64,000 nt of DNA, taken from NCBI GenBank assembly GCA_963681505.1, contig OY811987.1, forward strand, positions 357,501 through 421,500, read 5' to 3'. Shown piece by piece: positions 15,744-24,763 of the stretch. This DNA is from Eunapius fragilis (Eukaryota; Porifera; Demospongiae; Spongillida; Spongillidae). A program made the position numbers and the translations under genes. A model generated the notes under the pieces. That model did no database searches, was not told the origin of the DNA, and saw nothing but the letters and a program-made list of their open reading frames with translations. Position 1 is the stretch's first letter; every line of letters starts with the position of its first letter.

Positions 15744-18632
15744 ATACACACACACCATATTTCTTTCTTCCTGGTCAAGGTCCCTACAACGGTCCAGAGG
15801 TACCCCATGTATCAGGTCTGTGGTGATGACACGCTTTGAGCTCATCTCCTTCACAACACGTGGCACAACAAAGTAAGGATCACTCTCCAGCAGTTTCCTG
15901 AGGTAGGGGGGAGGGGAGGGGAGGGGAGGGGAGGGGAGAGACATGTCACACACACTGTACTCATGCTAATATTAAAACGCAATATCTGGCCCCTCACACC
16001 TTTTGGGGGGAGGGGGGGGCGTACATGAACCTACATGTATATGGACAGGACAAGGTACATGACCACACCACAACAAAACACACCTACATGCGTGTACACC
16101 CATAGCTTAGTGCCATATATGGGCACAACACACGTACCTGAATCTTGTGCTACACTCTGCTTCGTGGATGTAGTCCGTCTCCCATTCTAACTCTCTCCTA
16201 GCCACAGCAGCAGTTGCTTCAAGAAACAGCCCTGTCGTTTGAAATAATAACGTCACTATTTCCCCCTGCCCTCCACCCCTACGTTACCTTCAGGGACAAC
16301 ATCCCACAGCTGGAGTATGCTCACAATGTTGTCTATATCACTGTTGATACTCTGGGCCACACCTGGATACTAGGCCAGGAAGAAGAAGGGGTGGTGAGAT
16401 ACCACTCCACACACCCTGAATGGTTATGGCCCCACCACAACAACAATAACTAAGCCTTTCCGTTGTTGGGGGGGGAGGGGGCCACCCTAAACTGGTGACC
16501 AATGTACTAACAAGGACTAACACCTATGCAATGACTTGTGGGTATCATGTACGGGACCAGTGAAGGATCCAAACTACTTGAATCCTACTCCATGTATGGT
16601 CTATACCTCAGATCCAATGTAAGCACGGTCTGTACCCCAAACCCACGCCATACTTACACACACATACACACCATGGCCATCCCTATTATACCTGAATTTT
16701 AATGGCCACATGTCTTCCATCGAGGAGAACACCTTTGTGAACCTGACCAATGGAAGCAGCTGCGAGAGGTTTGTCGTCAAACTCATTCAGCAGGGAGCGC
16801 CAGTTTGGACCAAGCTCAGAGCCCAGCACTGCCTAAATGAAGACATATACACAGAGAGCGGTGTGGTCAGACCTTAGCATTACAAGATACATAACGTTGC
16901 GTAATATGACATGTCACTAATTGCTGTCCAATGACCTTCATCTGTTTGGTAGGCATGTAGTCAGCATTGTTACGAACCCTCTCAAATGCTTCCTGCACTT
17001 CTGGTGGCAGGAATGATCCATCTACACAAAGAAAGAAACATCAAATATGAAGGGTTGGCACAGGGGGGGGGGGGGGGTGGAGGTATGGGTGTGTGGCATT
17101 AAGAAAGACACCTGTGTCTTCTCATACTATCACATCTTAAGGGTACCCTTTAGATGTGATGGTATGAGAAGAGGGGTGGATACCCTTAAGATGTGATGGT
17201 ATGAGAAGAGGGGTGGATACCCTTAAGATGTGATGGTATGAGAAGAGGGGTGGATACCCTTAAGATGTGATGGTATGAGAAGAGGGGTGGATACCCTTAA
17301 GATGTGATGGTATGAGAAGAGGGGTGGATACCCTTAAGATGTGATGGTATGAGAAGAGGGGTGGATACCCTTAAGATGTGATGGTATGAGAAGAGGGGTG
17401 GATACCCTTAAGATGTGATGGTATGAGAAGTGGGGTGGATACCCTTAAGATGTGATGGTATGAGAAGAGGGGTGGATACCCTTAAGATGTGATGGTATGA
17501 GAAGAGGGGTGGATACCCTTAAGATGTGATGGTATGAGAAGTGGGGTGGATACCCTTAAGATGTGATGGTATGAGAAGAGGGGTGGATACCCTTAAGATG
17601 TGATGGTATGAGAAGAGGGGTGGGTATCCTTAAGATGTGATGGTATGAGAAGAGGGGTGGGTACCCTCCAATATGTTGTAGGTGACATGCAAGTAAGACC
17701 ATAGTGTATATTGCATCACCCTACGAAGTTATGGGGTGACCCAACCCACCTTCCATGCTTAGCATCTGCCCGAACTTGAGGGCAGCGCCTCTCACACGAC
17801 ACAGAGTGTTCACAATCCTATCAATGTTAGCTTCTGTGAGGAGGGCACTCCTACGTCCAGTCCCCCCTCCTCCCCCCTCGCCCTCCATCATCCTCTTGGC
17901 CATCTCAGCAGCCGTTCCCACTCCCAGACCAGCCACCAGCCCTACCAATGGCAGGAGATAATGAGGCGGAACAAAGGAGTAACCTCGTCCTCCCCCTACC
18001 TCCAAAGGTGGCTATTCTGCCAATACGTGACGCCGGTACAGCTCTCTCCTTCGCTCTTGAATTCAACTATACACAGAAGTGCAAATGGCAACATCGCAAA
18101 TATATAAACAACACCCGCGAGCGGGGCATTTAGTAATAACCTTCTGGTTGAAGTCGGCTGGTGGTGGCGCGCCCCCAGCTGTGGGCGGGGATGCGTGCAC
18201 CGCTGAATGATACAACGTGCGTGGTTTAGCAATCGTGCCGGGGCAGCGGTATCTACATCGCACATCCGAGTGATATTTCCTGATGCCCAAGCCGGGAGCA
18301 AATGCGCCCGCATTTTGCGTAAATAGGGTACCAGGAATTCCATCCTTCGGTGTTTCTCCGTTTGCGCCTGGCGGGTTTGCGAACGTTACAGGAAACGTTT
18401 CGTGTAGGTTCGTGTTAGACTCATGGTTGGACTTAGAGAGACTATTAAGATACATAAATGAATCTGCTCCAAATGAGTTCCAACTTAGTTCTTCGCAACG
18501 CTTCTGGCTCACTCCGGATAGAAGCGTCGATGATTTCATAGCACCCTGGATGTCTACGCTCACAGAGCTGCATGCTGCCGAAGCTACCTTTAGTGCGCCA
18601 TTAAGCACACCCAAAACGTCTCTAACAGCCAT
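14916..18632 (-). CDS. COQ8: Atypical kinase COQ8A/ADCK3 (coenzyme Q biosynthesis)
   Basis: This mitochondrial ABC1/UbiB-family ATPase supports the coenzyme Q synthesis complex. The first exon (18141-18632) gives a poorly conserved N-terminal part. An exon of 49 nt (18000-18048) encodes [17 protein letters not shown] 58-nt intron follows, then [14 protein letters not shown] and the KxGQ motif in [12 protein letters not shown] (17750-17941). Later exons: [17 protein letters not shown] (16937-17022), [10 protein letters not shown] with the A-rich nucleotide loop and VAIKIQ lysine (16692-16831), and [11 protein letters not shown] (16288-16369). These are followed by [10 protein letters not shown] (16138-16231), [20 protein letters not shown] (about 15553-15662), the DFG motif in [12 protein letters not shown] (about 15396-15456) and a C-terminal exon with [19 protein letters not shown] ending at 14916. 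Only the KLGQ form is changed, to KFGQ. The gene shares a promoter with CSE1L. Confidence 0.92.
17117..17672. repeat. 37-bp minisatellite with inverted first unit
   Basis: About 14 copies of a 37-bp unit containing acccttaagatgtgatggta lie in a COQ8 intron (between exons 16937-17022 and 17750-17941). The left edge, 17117-17171, holds one unit in the opposite orientation, giving a near-perfect palindrome around ttaagggtaccctt. Confidence 0.95.
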
Positions 18633-18840
18633 TTGTTCCAGGTACAGTAAGTCGAGGTCAACGAAAGGTCAACGATGGGCTTTGTTTAGAACAGTTGTTG
18701 GGATAAGGCGCATGCGCATTTTGGACATACAAGCGGCATCATTCAAGGCCTTCGTAGGGACAAAGTACTAGTAAGAAAGTACACTAAACGAGGAATTAAC
18801 GTCTTTTTGGTTATAGCTACGCGTTTCTTTCACAGATAAA
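18633..18840. promoter_or_regulatory. Divergent COQ8/CSE1L promoter with NRF1 palindrome
   Basis: This 208-bp spacer separates two start codons facing away from each other. It carries GCGCATGCGC at 18708-18717, within GGCGCATGCGCA, the palindromic NRF1 consensus. In animals NRF1 controls many mitochondrial genes, which suits COQ8. Confidence 0.6.
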
Positions 18841-21741
18841 ATGAACAACATTCAAGCGCTCGCTGAATGCCTCGGACATACGCTTTCTGAGAAGTATGAC
18901 GTTCGCAAACCTGCCGAAGATAAACTAATGCAACTGGAGGGAGGACCAAGCTACGGCACGTTGCTCATGCAGATTTCCGACGGTGTAGCAGTGGACATGC
19001 GCCTTCGGCTGGCAGCCGCTATTAACTTCAAGAACTTTGTGAAGCGTAATTGGCGTATTGTTGAGGACCAGCCTAACAGAATTTCTGCAGAAGACAGGGA
19101 GGTTATAAAGAAGAGCATTGTGGGTCTTATGCTTAAAAATCCAGAGTCTATTCAGAGGCAGCTCAGCGACGCCATCACAATTATCGGGCAGGAAGACTTT
19201 CCTGGGAACTGGAAAGACTTGATACCAGAAATGGTCGGCCATTTTCGCAGCGGGGACTTCTACCAGATCAACGGAGTGCTGAGAACTGCCCATTCTCTCA
19301 CCAAACGATACCGACACGAGTTCCAGTCTCAGCAGCTTTGGAGCGAGATCAAGATTGTGCTGGAGAACCTGGCTGTGCCTTTGACAGAACTGTTCCACTC
19401 CACCATCCAGCTGGTCCCCCAGCATGCTCAGAACGCTCAGGCCTTGCAGGTTCTCTTCAGCTCACTCCTTCTGATTGCCAAGGTCTTCCACAGTCTGACT
19501 GCCCAAGACCTGCCCGACCAGTTTGCTGATAAGAACTTGGAGCCCTGGATGAACCATTTCCACGCCCTCCTCACCACAGACAACAAGCTGGTGGAGACAG
19601 ATGACGATGCAGAACCAGGCTCCCTGGAGCTCCTCAAGTCGCAGATCTGTGAGACAGTGGCCATGTTTGCACAGAAGTATGACGAGGACTTCTCCTGCTA
19701 CCTCCCCAAGTTCGTCCAGGCCATCTGGAACTTGCTGGTCACTACCGACATCAAACCCAAGCACGATGGCTTGGTCAGCAATGCGCTGGAGTTCCTCGCC
19801 TCTGTATCTGAGCGTCCCGCTTACAAGGACCTGTTTGCGGACCCATCCACACTGCAGAGCATATGTGAAAAGGTCATCCTGCCTAACCTTCAGTTTCGTG
19901 AGGCAGACGAGGAGCTCTTTGAGGACAATCCGGAGGAGTACGTGCACAGAGACCTCGAAGGCTCTGACATTGGCACCAGGAGGCATTCTGCCTGCAACCT
20001 CGTGCGAGGTCTTTGCAAGTTCTTCGAGACCCCCGTCGTAGAGATATTCAGTTCCTACATCACAACCCTCCTCCAGAGCTATGCAGAGAACCCTGTCGGC
20101 AACTGGAGGTCAAAGGACTCTGCGCTGTACCTGATAGCTGCCATAGCGACACGCTCCAGAACGACAAAGCACGGAGCCACCAAGACAAGCGACCTAGTGA
20201 ACGTGGCAGACATATTTCAGTCCCAGTGCCTGCCGGATCTCCAGCGAGCAGCTGTCAATGAACAACCCGTCCTGAAGGCGGACGCCATACGCTACATCAT
20301 CACCTTCCGCAGCGTCCTGCCCCGGGACCTCCTGGTGGGTGTGATCCCTCTGCTCGGCATCCACCTCACCTCGTCCAGTCACGTGGTGCACACTTATGCG
20401 GCCCACTGCTTGGAGAAGCTGCTGGTTCTTCGCGACAACAGTGGGGGTCTTGTGATGCGTCCGGAGGACGTGACGCCTCACTTTGAGGGACTGCTTGTAA
20501 ATCTCTTTGCCGCTCTCAAGTTTGCGTCTTCTCAACAGAATGAGTACATCATGAAGGCTATTCTGAGGTCAATGTCCACAATGAAGGACAACCTTGTGCC
20601 TTACTCAGAGATATTACTGAAGGAGCTCTCTGAGAAGCTGGCTGCTGTTAGCCTCAACCCCACAAAGCCGCACTTCAACCACTATCTGTTTGAATCCATC
20701 TGTTGCATCATCAGGTACACAGGAAAGGCCGATAATAAAATTCAGACATTTGAGGGAGCGCTGTTCCCTATCATTGAAAATATCCTGGTGCGTGACGTGA
20801 GCGAATTTGTTCCCTACGTCTTCCAGATCTTGTCACTTATGCTTGAGCTGAGACCGTCTCCCATTCCAGCACCTTATATGGTCATATTTCCTTTGTTGCT
20901 TACACCTGCCTTGTGGGAGCGCACGGGTAATGTTGCTGCACTGGTGAGGCTTCTGAGAGCATTCATTGAGAAGTGTCCTTCCATCATTTCCAGCGAGAAA
21001 CTCCCAGCTGTCCTTGGGGTGTTCCAGAAGCTAATTGCATCCAAAGTGAATGACCATGAAGGGTTTTACCTTATCGAAACACTGGTTGAAAATATCAAGC
21101 CTGTGGATTTGGCGCCGTTTATAAAGAATGTCTTTGTCTTGCTCTTCCAACGACTTCAGAGCAGTAAGACAACAAAGTACGTGAAAGGTTTGCTGGTCTT
21201 CTTCTCACTGTACGCAGGGAAGTTTGGTGGTGTGGCTCTTGTTGATCTGATAGACTCCATTCAACCTAAACTGTTTGGCATGGTGGTTGAGAAGTTGTTC
21301 ATTCTGGACGTCCAGAAGGTGGGTGGTCAGTTGGAGAGGAGGATATGTGCTGTTGGGATAACAAAGCTGTTGACAGAGACCCCTGCCATGCTTGTAGAGC
21401 CCTATGTCCTGCTGTGGGCTCCTCTGCTACAGACCCTCATCAAGCTGTTTGAGTTGCCTGAGGATAACACCGTACCTGAAGATGAGCACTTTGTAGAGAT
21501 TGAAGACACTCCAGGGTACCAGGCCTCGTATTCACAGCTCATGTTTGCAGGGGCCAAGGAACACGACCCCTTTGCCACATACGCCCCTGATACTAAGAAA
21601 CACCTTGTGCAGTGTTTGCACCAACTATCTTCAAAGCACCCTGGAAAGGTGCAATCTTTGATCTCTAGTGGACTAAGCGGTGACGTACTGCAGTACTTGC
21701 AAGCCTACATGCAATCTGCCAATATCCCCACCCTGTTGTAA
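18841..21741 (+). CDS. CSE1L: Exportin-2 (CAS), intronless
   Basis: Exportin-2 returns importin-alpha from nucleus to cytoplasm with RanGTP. One uninterrupted frame of 966 codons, against 971 in human, covers the whole protein. It includes the importin-beta N-terminal domain (KLMQLEGGPSYGTLLMQIS, NFKNFVKRNWR), the IIGQEDFPGNWKDLIPEM block, EEYVHRDLEGSDIGTRRHSA and the CSE1 C-terminal part (SEFVPYVFQILSLMLELR, HEGFYLIETLVENI). The first ATG, preceded by 'cagataaa', begins the conserved N-terminus. The gene is notable for having no introns and a higher GC level in its first two thirds than its neighbours. No frameshift or premature stop was found, so it is intact. Confidence 0.95.
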   Translation: MNNIQALAECLGHTLSEKYDVRKPAEDKLMQLEGGPSYGTLLMQISDGVAVDMRLRLAAAINFKNFVKRNWRIVEDQPNRISAEDREVIKKSIVGLMLKNPESIQRQLSDAITIIGQEDFPGNWKDLIPEMVGHFRSGDFYQINGVLRTAHSLTKRYRHEFQSQQLWSEIKIVLENLAVPLTELFHSTIQLVPQHAQNAQALQVLFSSLLLIAKVFHSLTAQDLPDQFADKNLEPWMNHFHALLTTDNKLVETDDDAEPGSLELLKSQICETVAMFAQKYDEDFSCYLPKFVQAIWNLLVTTDIKPKHDGLVSNALEFLASVSERPAYKDLFADPSTLQSICEKVILPNLQFREADEELFEDNPEEYVHRDLEGSDIGTRRHSACNLVRGLCKFFETPVVEIFSSYITTLLQSYAENPVGNWRSKDSALYLIAAIATRSRTTKHGATKTSDLVNVADIFQSQCLPDLQRAAVNEQPVLKADAIRYIITFRSVLPRDLLVGVIPLLGIHLTSSSHVVHTYAAHCLEKLLVLRDNSGGLVMRPEDVTPHFEGLLVNLFAALKFASSQQNEYIMKAILRSMSTMKDNLVPYSEILLKELSEKLAAVSLNPTKPHFNHYLFESICCIIRYTGKADNKIQTFEGALFPIIENILVRDVSEFVPYVFQILSLMLELRPSPIPAPYMVIFPLLLTPALWERTGNVAALVRLLRAFIEKCPSIISSEKLPAVLGVFQKLIASKVNDHEGFYLIETLVENIKPVDLAPFIKNVFVLLFQRLQSSKTTKYVKGLLVFFSLYAGKFGGVALVDLIDSIQPKLFGMVVEKLFILDVQKVGGQLERRICAVGITKLLTETPAMLVEPYVLLWAPLLQTLIKLFELPEDNTVPEDEHFVEIEDTPGYQASYSQLMFAGAKEHDPFATYAPDTKKHLVQCLHQLSSKHPGKVQSLISSGLSGDVLQYLQAYMQSANIPTLL

Positions 21742-22033
21742 GTGTGCCTGTAGTTTCAATGCTCGTCAGAAGCTCTAGGTTGGACTTTTGGGGGTGGTTT
21801 GTTTTTTGCTGTTCAGCAGTTGTGATTATCATCTAAACGGCTCTTTCGTTTCAAACGTGCATGTTTTGCTAGCCAACTTTTTACAAACTGGCTCTGGTGA
21901 AAACATCACCCAAGAATCGACACGATCAGGTGCATTTCAGGCTTTGTTGTAATATTATATACAACTAATAACGCAGGAAACACATGATGGAACAGTAAAT
22001 CGTCGTAAACTTTACTGTGCTGTTGCACCACAT
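21742..22033. other. Convergent spacer CSE1L / ependymin-related gene
   Basis: This is the 3' untranslated territory between two converging genes. I see no further gene or repeat here. Confidence 0.6.
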
Positions 22034-22872
22034 TCACGCGCATTCTTGGGGAATACTGAATACATTTGGGTCGAAGATCCCTAGCTGGAAGTCGTAGAAC
22101 CTGTATGATAAGGGACACCCATTAATAGTGATTGTGGACAAATAGAGGAGGGGATACTTACTCGTAGAACACATTGCCGTAGCGAGTACTATTGATGAAG
22201 GTCGCTACAGGAGCGCAACCGAGGCGGGTCCACATGCCGACGTACATCCCTGCGGAAGCAAGCAGCGTTGGAAGGCCACACGCACTAAGATCAGGCACTT
22301 ACCGTTAAAGTCCTCATAGCGGTCCACAAGGACGTAGTTATTTTCGAGGCCAGTCACACCTATGTAGAACTCTCCCGTGGCGTTAGAGCCAGGCGGGATT
22401 CCGACCACTGGGAAAGGCTCGCGCAGGAAACCTATAGTGCATGCTTTAGTGATTAAGTTCAAACTGTAGAATTTCTGCGAAATAAGGTTACGAGATAAGC
22501 AGGAGGCGACCAAACGCTGCAAACATACATATTGGCCGAAAAAAAGAAGATCAAATGTGTAATTCTCTCGGCCCAGATAGTATACATCGTCCAGGAGTGC
22601 AATTCGCTGGTTCTGTTGGTCGTAGAAAATATCGGCCCGCCTTCCGAACTGCTTGCTGGGATCCGCCTATGTACGACACTTAATAGGAAGCAAACGTTAA
22701 GCAAACGGTGTTGCTACCTCAACCAGTTTTGCTTGCCACAAAGGTGGGGAAACTGTATTAAGCGAAGCAGGTTTTATTTTTAGTTGTTAAAATTGCACCT
22801 ATGTTAGTGCTTACCGCAGAACTGTGCCACAGCAAAGGCAAGGAGCGAAGCGAACAGAAGAATGCTTTTCAT
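22034..22872 (-). CDS. Ependymin-related secreted protein, copy A
   Basis: Ependymin-related proteins are secreted, calcium- and lipid-binding glycoproteins; their role in sponges is unknown. The start at 22872 gives a signal peptide MKSILLFASLLAFAVAQFC. Six exons are read: signal peptide; PPLWQAKLVE; DPSKQFGRRADIFYDQQN through ENYTFDLLFFGQY; KFYSLNLITKACTIGF through GEFYIGVTG; MYVGMWTRLGCAPVATFINSTRYG; and RFYDFQLGIFDPNVFSIPQEC to a TGA at 22034-22036. The family cysteines (CT.., GCAPV, terminal C) and the final D-P-x-x-F-x-I-P-x-x-C signature are present. N-glycosylation sequons occur (NYT, NAT, NST). It is clearly homologous to copy B, 0.7 kb upstream, with the same exon layout. Confidence 0.85.
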
Positions 22873-22900
22873 CTTTCTACAAAGTTTGATCACGAGAATT

Positions 22901-22918
22901 CCGTAAGCGCATGCGCAC
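22901..22918. promoter_or_regulatory. NRF1-type palindrome upstream of ependymin-related copy A
   Basis: AGCGCATGCGCA at 22906-22917 lies about 35 bp upstream of the start codon of copy A, a typical promoter-proximal position. Function is inferred. Confidence 0.5.
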
Positions 22919-23549
22919 TATCTGCAGTTGTTAACCTTGACCCCCCCGGGGACTGACGCGCAAATAAAATATTGCAATTCATCACTCAACATACCTCTAT
23001 ACATGGAAATTTATCGCCTTTAATTCTCGTTGCCAGCACGGTATTATACGGTATCGGGTGCGTATTTGGAGGGTGTCTGGGTTCCGCCCTCCGGCGCCGC
23101 GTAGCACCGAGGGGGTGTGTGAGGATCCGCCCATACCGCACGGGGTTCGAAAGGTGGGCGGATTAGCTCCTCCAGAACATGTCACATCACATTGGTGATG
23201 GAGTGAAGGCAGCAGCGGACGGGGTGGGTGGTGGACTCTGAAACGGCTCGTGAGACGTGGATTGCAGCGTATTGCACGTGGTACTGGCAGTATGGTGGCC
23301 TGCATAAATAGCCTAGGATTATGCGGCCTGCGGCCGATGAATGGGGCCGGTTACCCTATTGTACTTCTTACTGTCCGACCCGCCGCACGCGCGCGCAGAA
23401 CTGCCGGCCGATAATTAACTGCGTTTAGCTCTGCTCTAAACGTCATTCATCTATACCACAGATTATCTCACTCGGAAACAACATGTGTACAAAGTAACAC
23501 TATTACAAAGGACATGCGCAACACTCTAAAGGCGTCAACAATAGCTGTC
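22919..23549. other. Spacer between the ependymin-related genes
   Basis: A stretch of about 630 bp with a GC-rich core (about 23040-23420) containing cgcgcgcg and ggccgg runs. No convincing coding exon, tRNA or inverted repeat was seen. Open frames here are short and unlike known proteins. Confidence 0.5.
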
Positions 23550-24390
23550 TCAGGCGCATTGCTTTGGAATATTGAATATGCTTGGGTCAAGTCCAAGTTG
23601 GATGTCGAAGAAGCTGTGTGCGTTAAGACAGCATAACAAAACCTGTCGAAACATTTCGGGACAACTTACTTGAAAAATATACTTCCATACTTAGTAGTGT
23701 TGACATAGGCGGCAACTGGCGCACAGCCAGAAGCGGTCCAGCTGCCCACGTAATTTCCTAACATGACGAGCGGTGTTCATATATTTTTTGCTCGACATAA
23801 CTAGAGTATACGCGGCTTACCGTTATAATCCTCGTATCGGTTGACCAAAACGTAGTCGTTTGGAACTCCTGTCACTCCGATATAGTACTGCCCGGTTACA
23901 TTTGATCCGGGAGGGACTTCAATAACTGGAAACGGAGTGGTGATTGGTGCAATCGTGCACGCTTGAGTCTGGAGATTTACGCTATAGGATTTCTGCAGTG
24001 CGTATTAGCGCGGTTATTTAATGCAACCGTAAAATCCATTCTTACAGCCTTGTTATATAAGAAGAGGTCGAACGTGTACGTCTCCCGACCCTGGTAGGTT
24101 ACATCGTCATACAGGGCGATTCTCGAGTTGTCTTCATCATAGAAAATGTCAGCCCTTCTTGCAAATGCCTGGGACGGATCAAACTGTGCGCAAAGGTGGA
24201 TAATAACACAAACACAATCCTTTCACCAATATATACCGTACCTCGATCATTTTCCCCTGCCACAGCAGTGGAGATTCTGTTCGCGAAGATAATTAAACGA
24301 AGTAAAGGCTAAGCAGGTTCGGGACTTACCGCATGGTGACTGTGCGATTGTCAAGTAAATCACAGCAGCTAGGACCAATAGCAACTTCAT
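23550..24390 (-). CDS. Ependymin-related secreted protein, copy B
   Basis: This is the tandem paralogue of copy A. The start at 24390 gives a signal peptide MKLLLVLAAVIYLTIAQSPC. The following exons read SPLLWQGKMIE, FDPSQAFARRADIFYDEDN through RETYTFDLFLYNKA, KSYSVNLQTQACTIAPITT through GQYYIGVTGVPNDYVLVNRY, NYVGSWTASGCAPVAAYVNT, and FFDIQLGLDPSIFNIPKQC with a TGA at 23550-23552. All introns are short and sit at the same places as in copy A, so the pair arose by tandem gene duplication rather than retroposition. Divergence between copies is substantial at the protein level, so the duplication is not recent. Confidence 0.85.
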
Positions 24391-24763
24391 TTTAATTCCT
24401 CCTCGATCACGCGTAGCCGAGCACGTGCTCGCTATATATAACTCTGATTTCGATTACCATTGACGCGCGACGCGACAAAAAAAAAAAAAACTTCTTGTTT
24501 GCGAAAAACTGCCGGGCGGCCCGCTTCTTTTATGTCACCGAACACTCATTTATAAGAAAGTTAACTCAAGCCTTTGGGGGCGAGATCGCGTGCGCTACGA
24601 ATAAATGAAGCTATCCAAAGAAAAGACAAAGTGTGTATGGAGGAGGAGGGGGGGGGGGGGGGGGGGGTATCATCGTCAACATGAAGTGATATATTAATTT
24701 GTAAATGGCCAATAAAAAAAGTCTGGGGACCAGGACAAGTGTAAAGGGGTGTGACCATAAACA

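Noticed and set aside
17140..17665. CRISPR-like regular repeats
   Set aside because: Units are head-to-tail with no unique spacers, in a eukaryotic intron.
19462..19986. Antisense frame within CSE1L
   Set aside because: Shadow of a high-GC coding exon.
23120..23190. tRNA-like GGTTCGAA
   Set aside because: No A box or cloverleaf can be formed around it.
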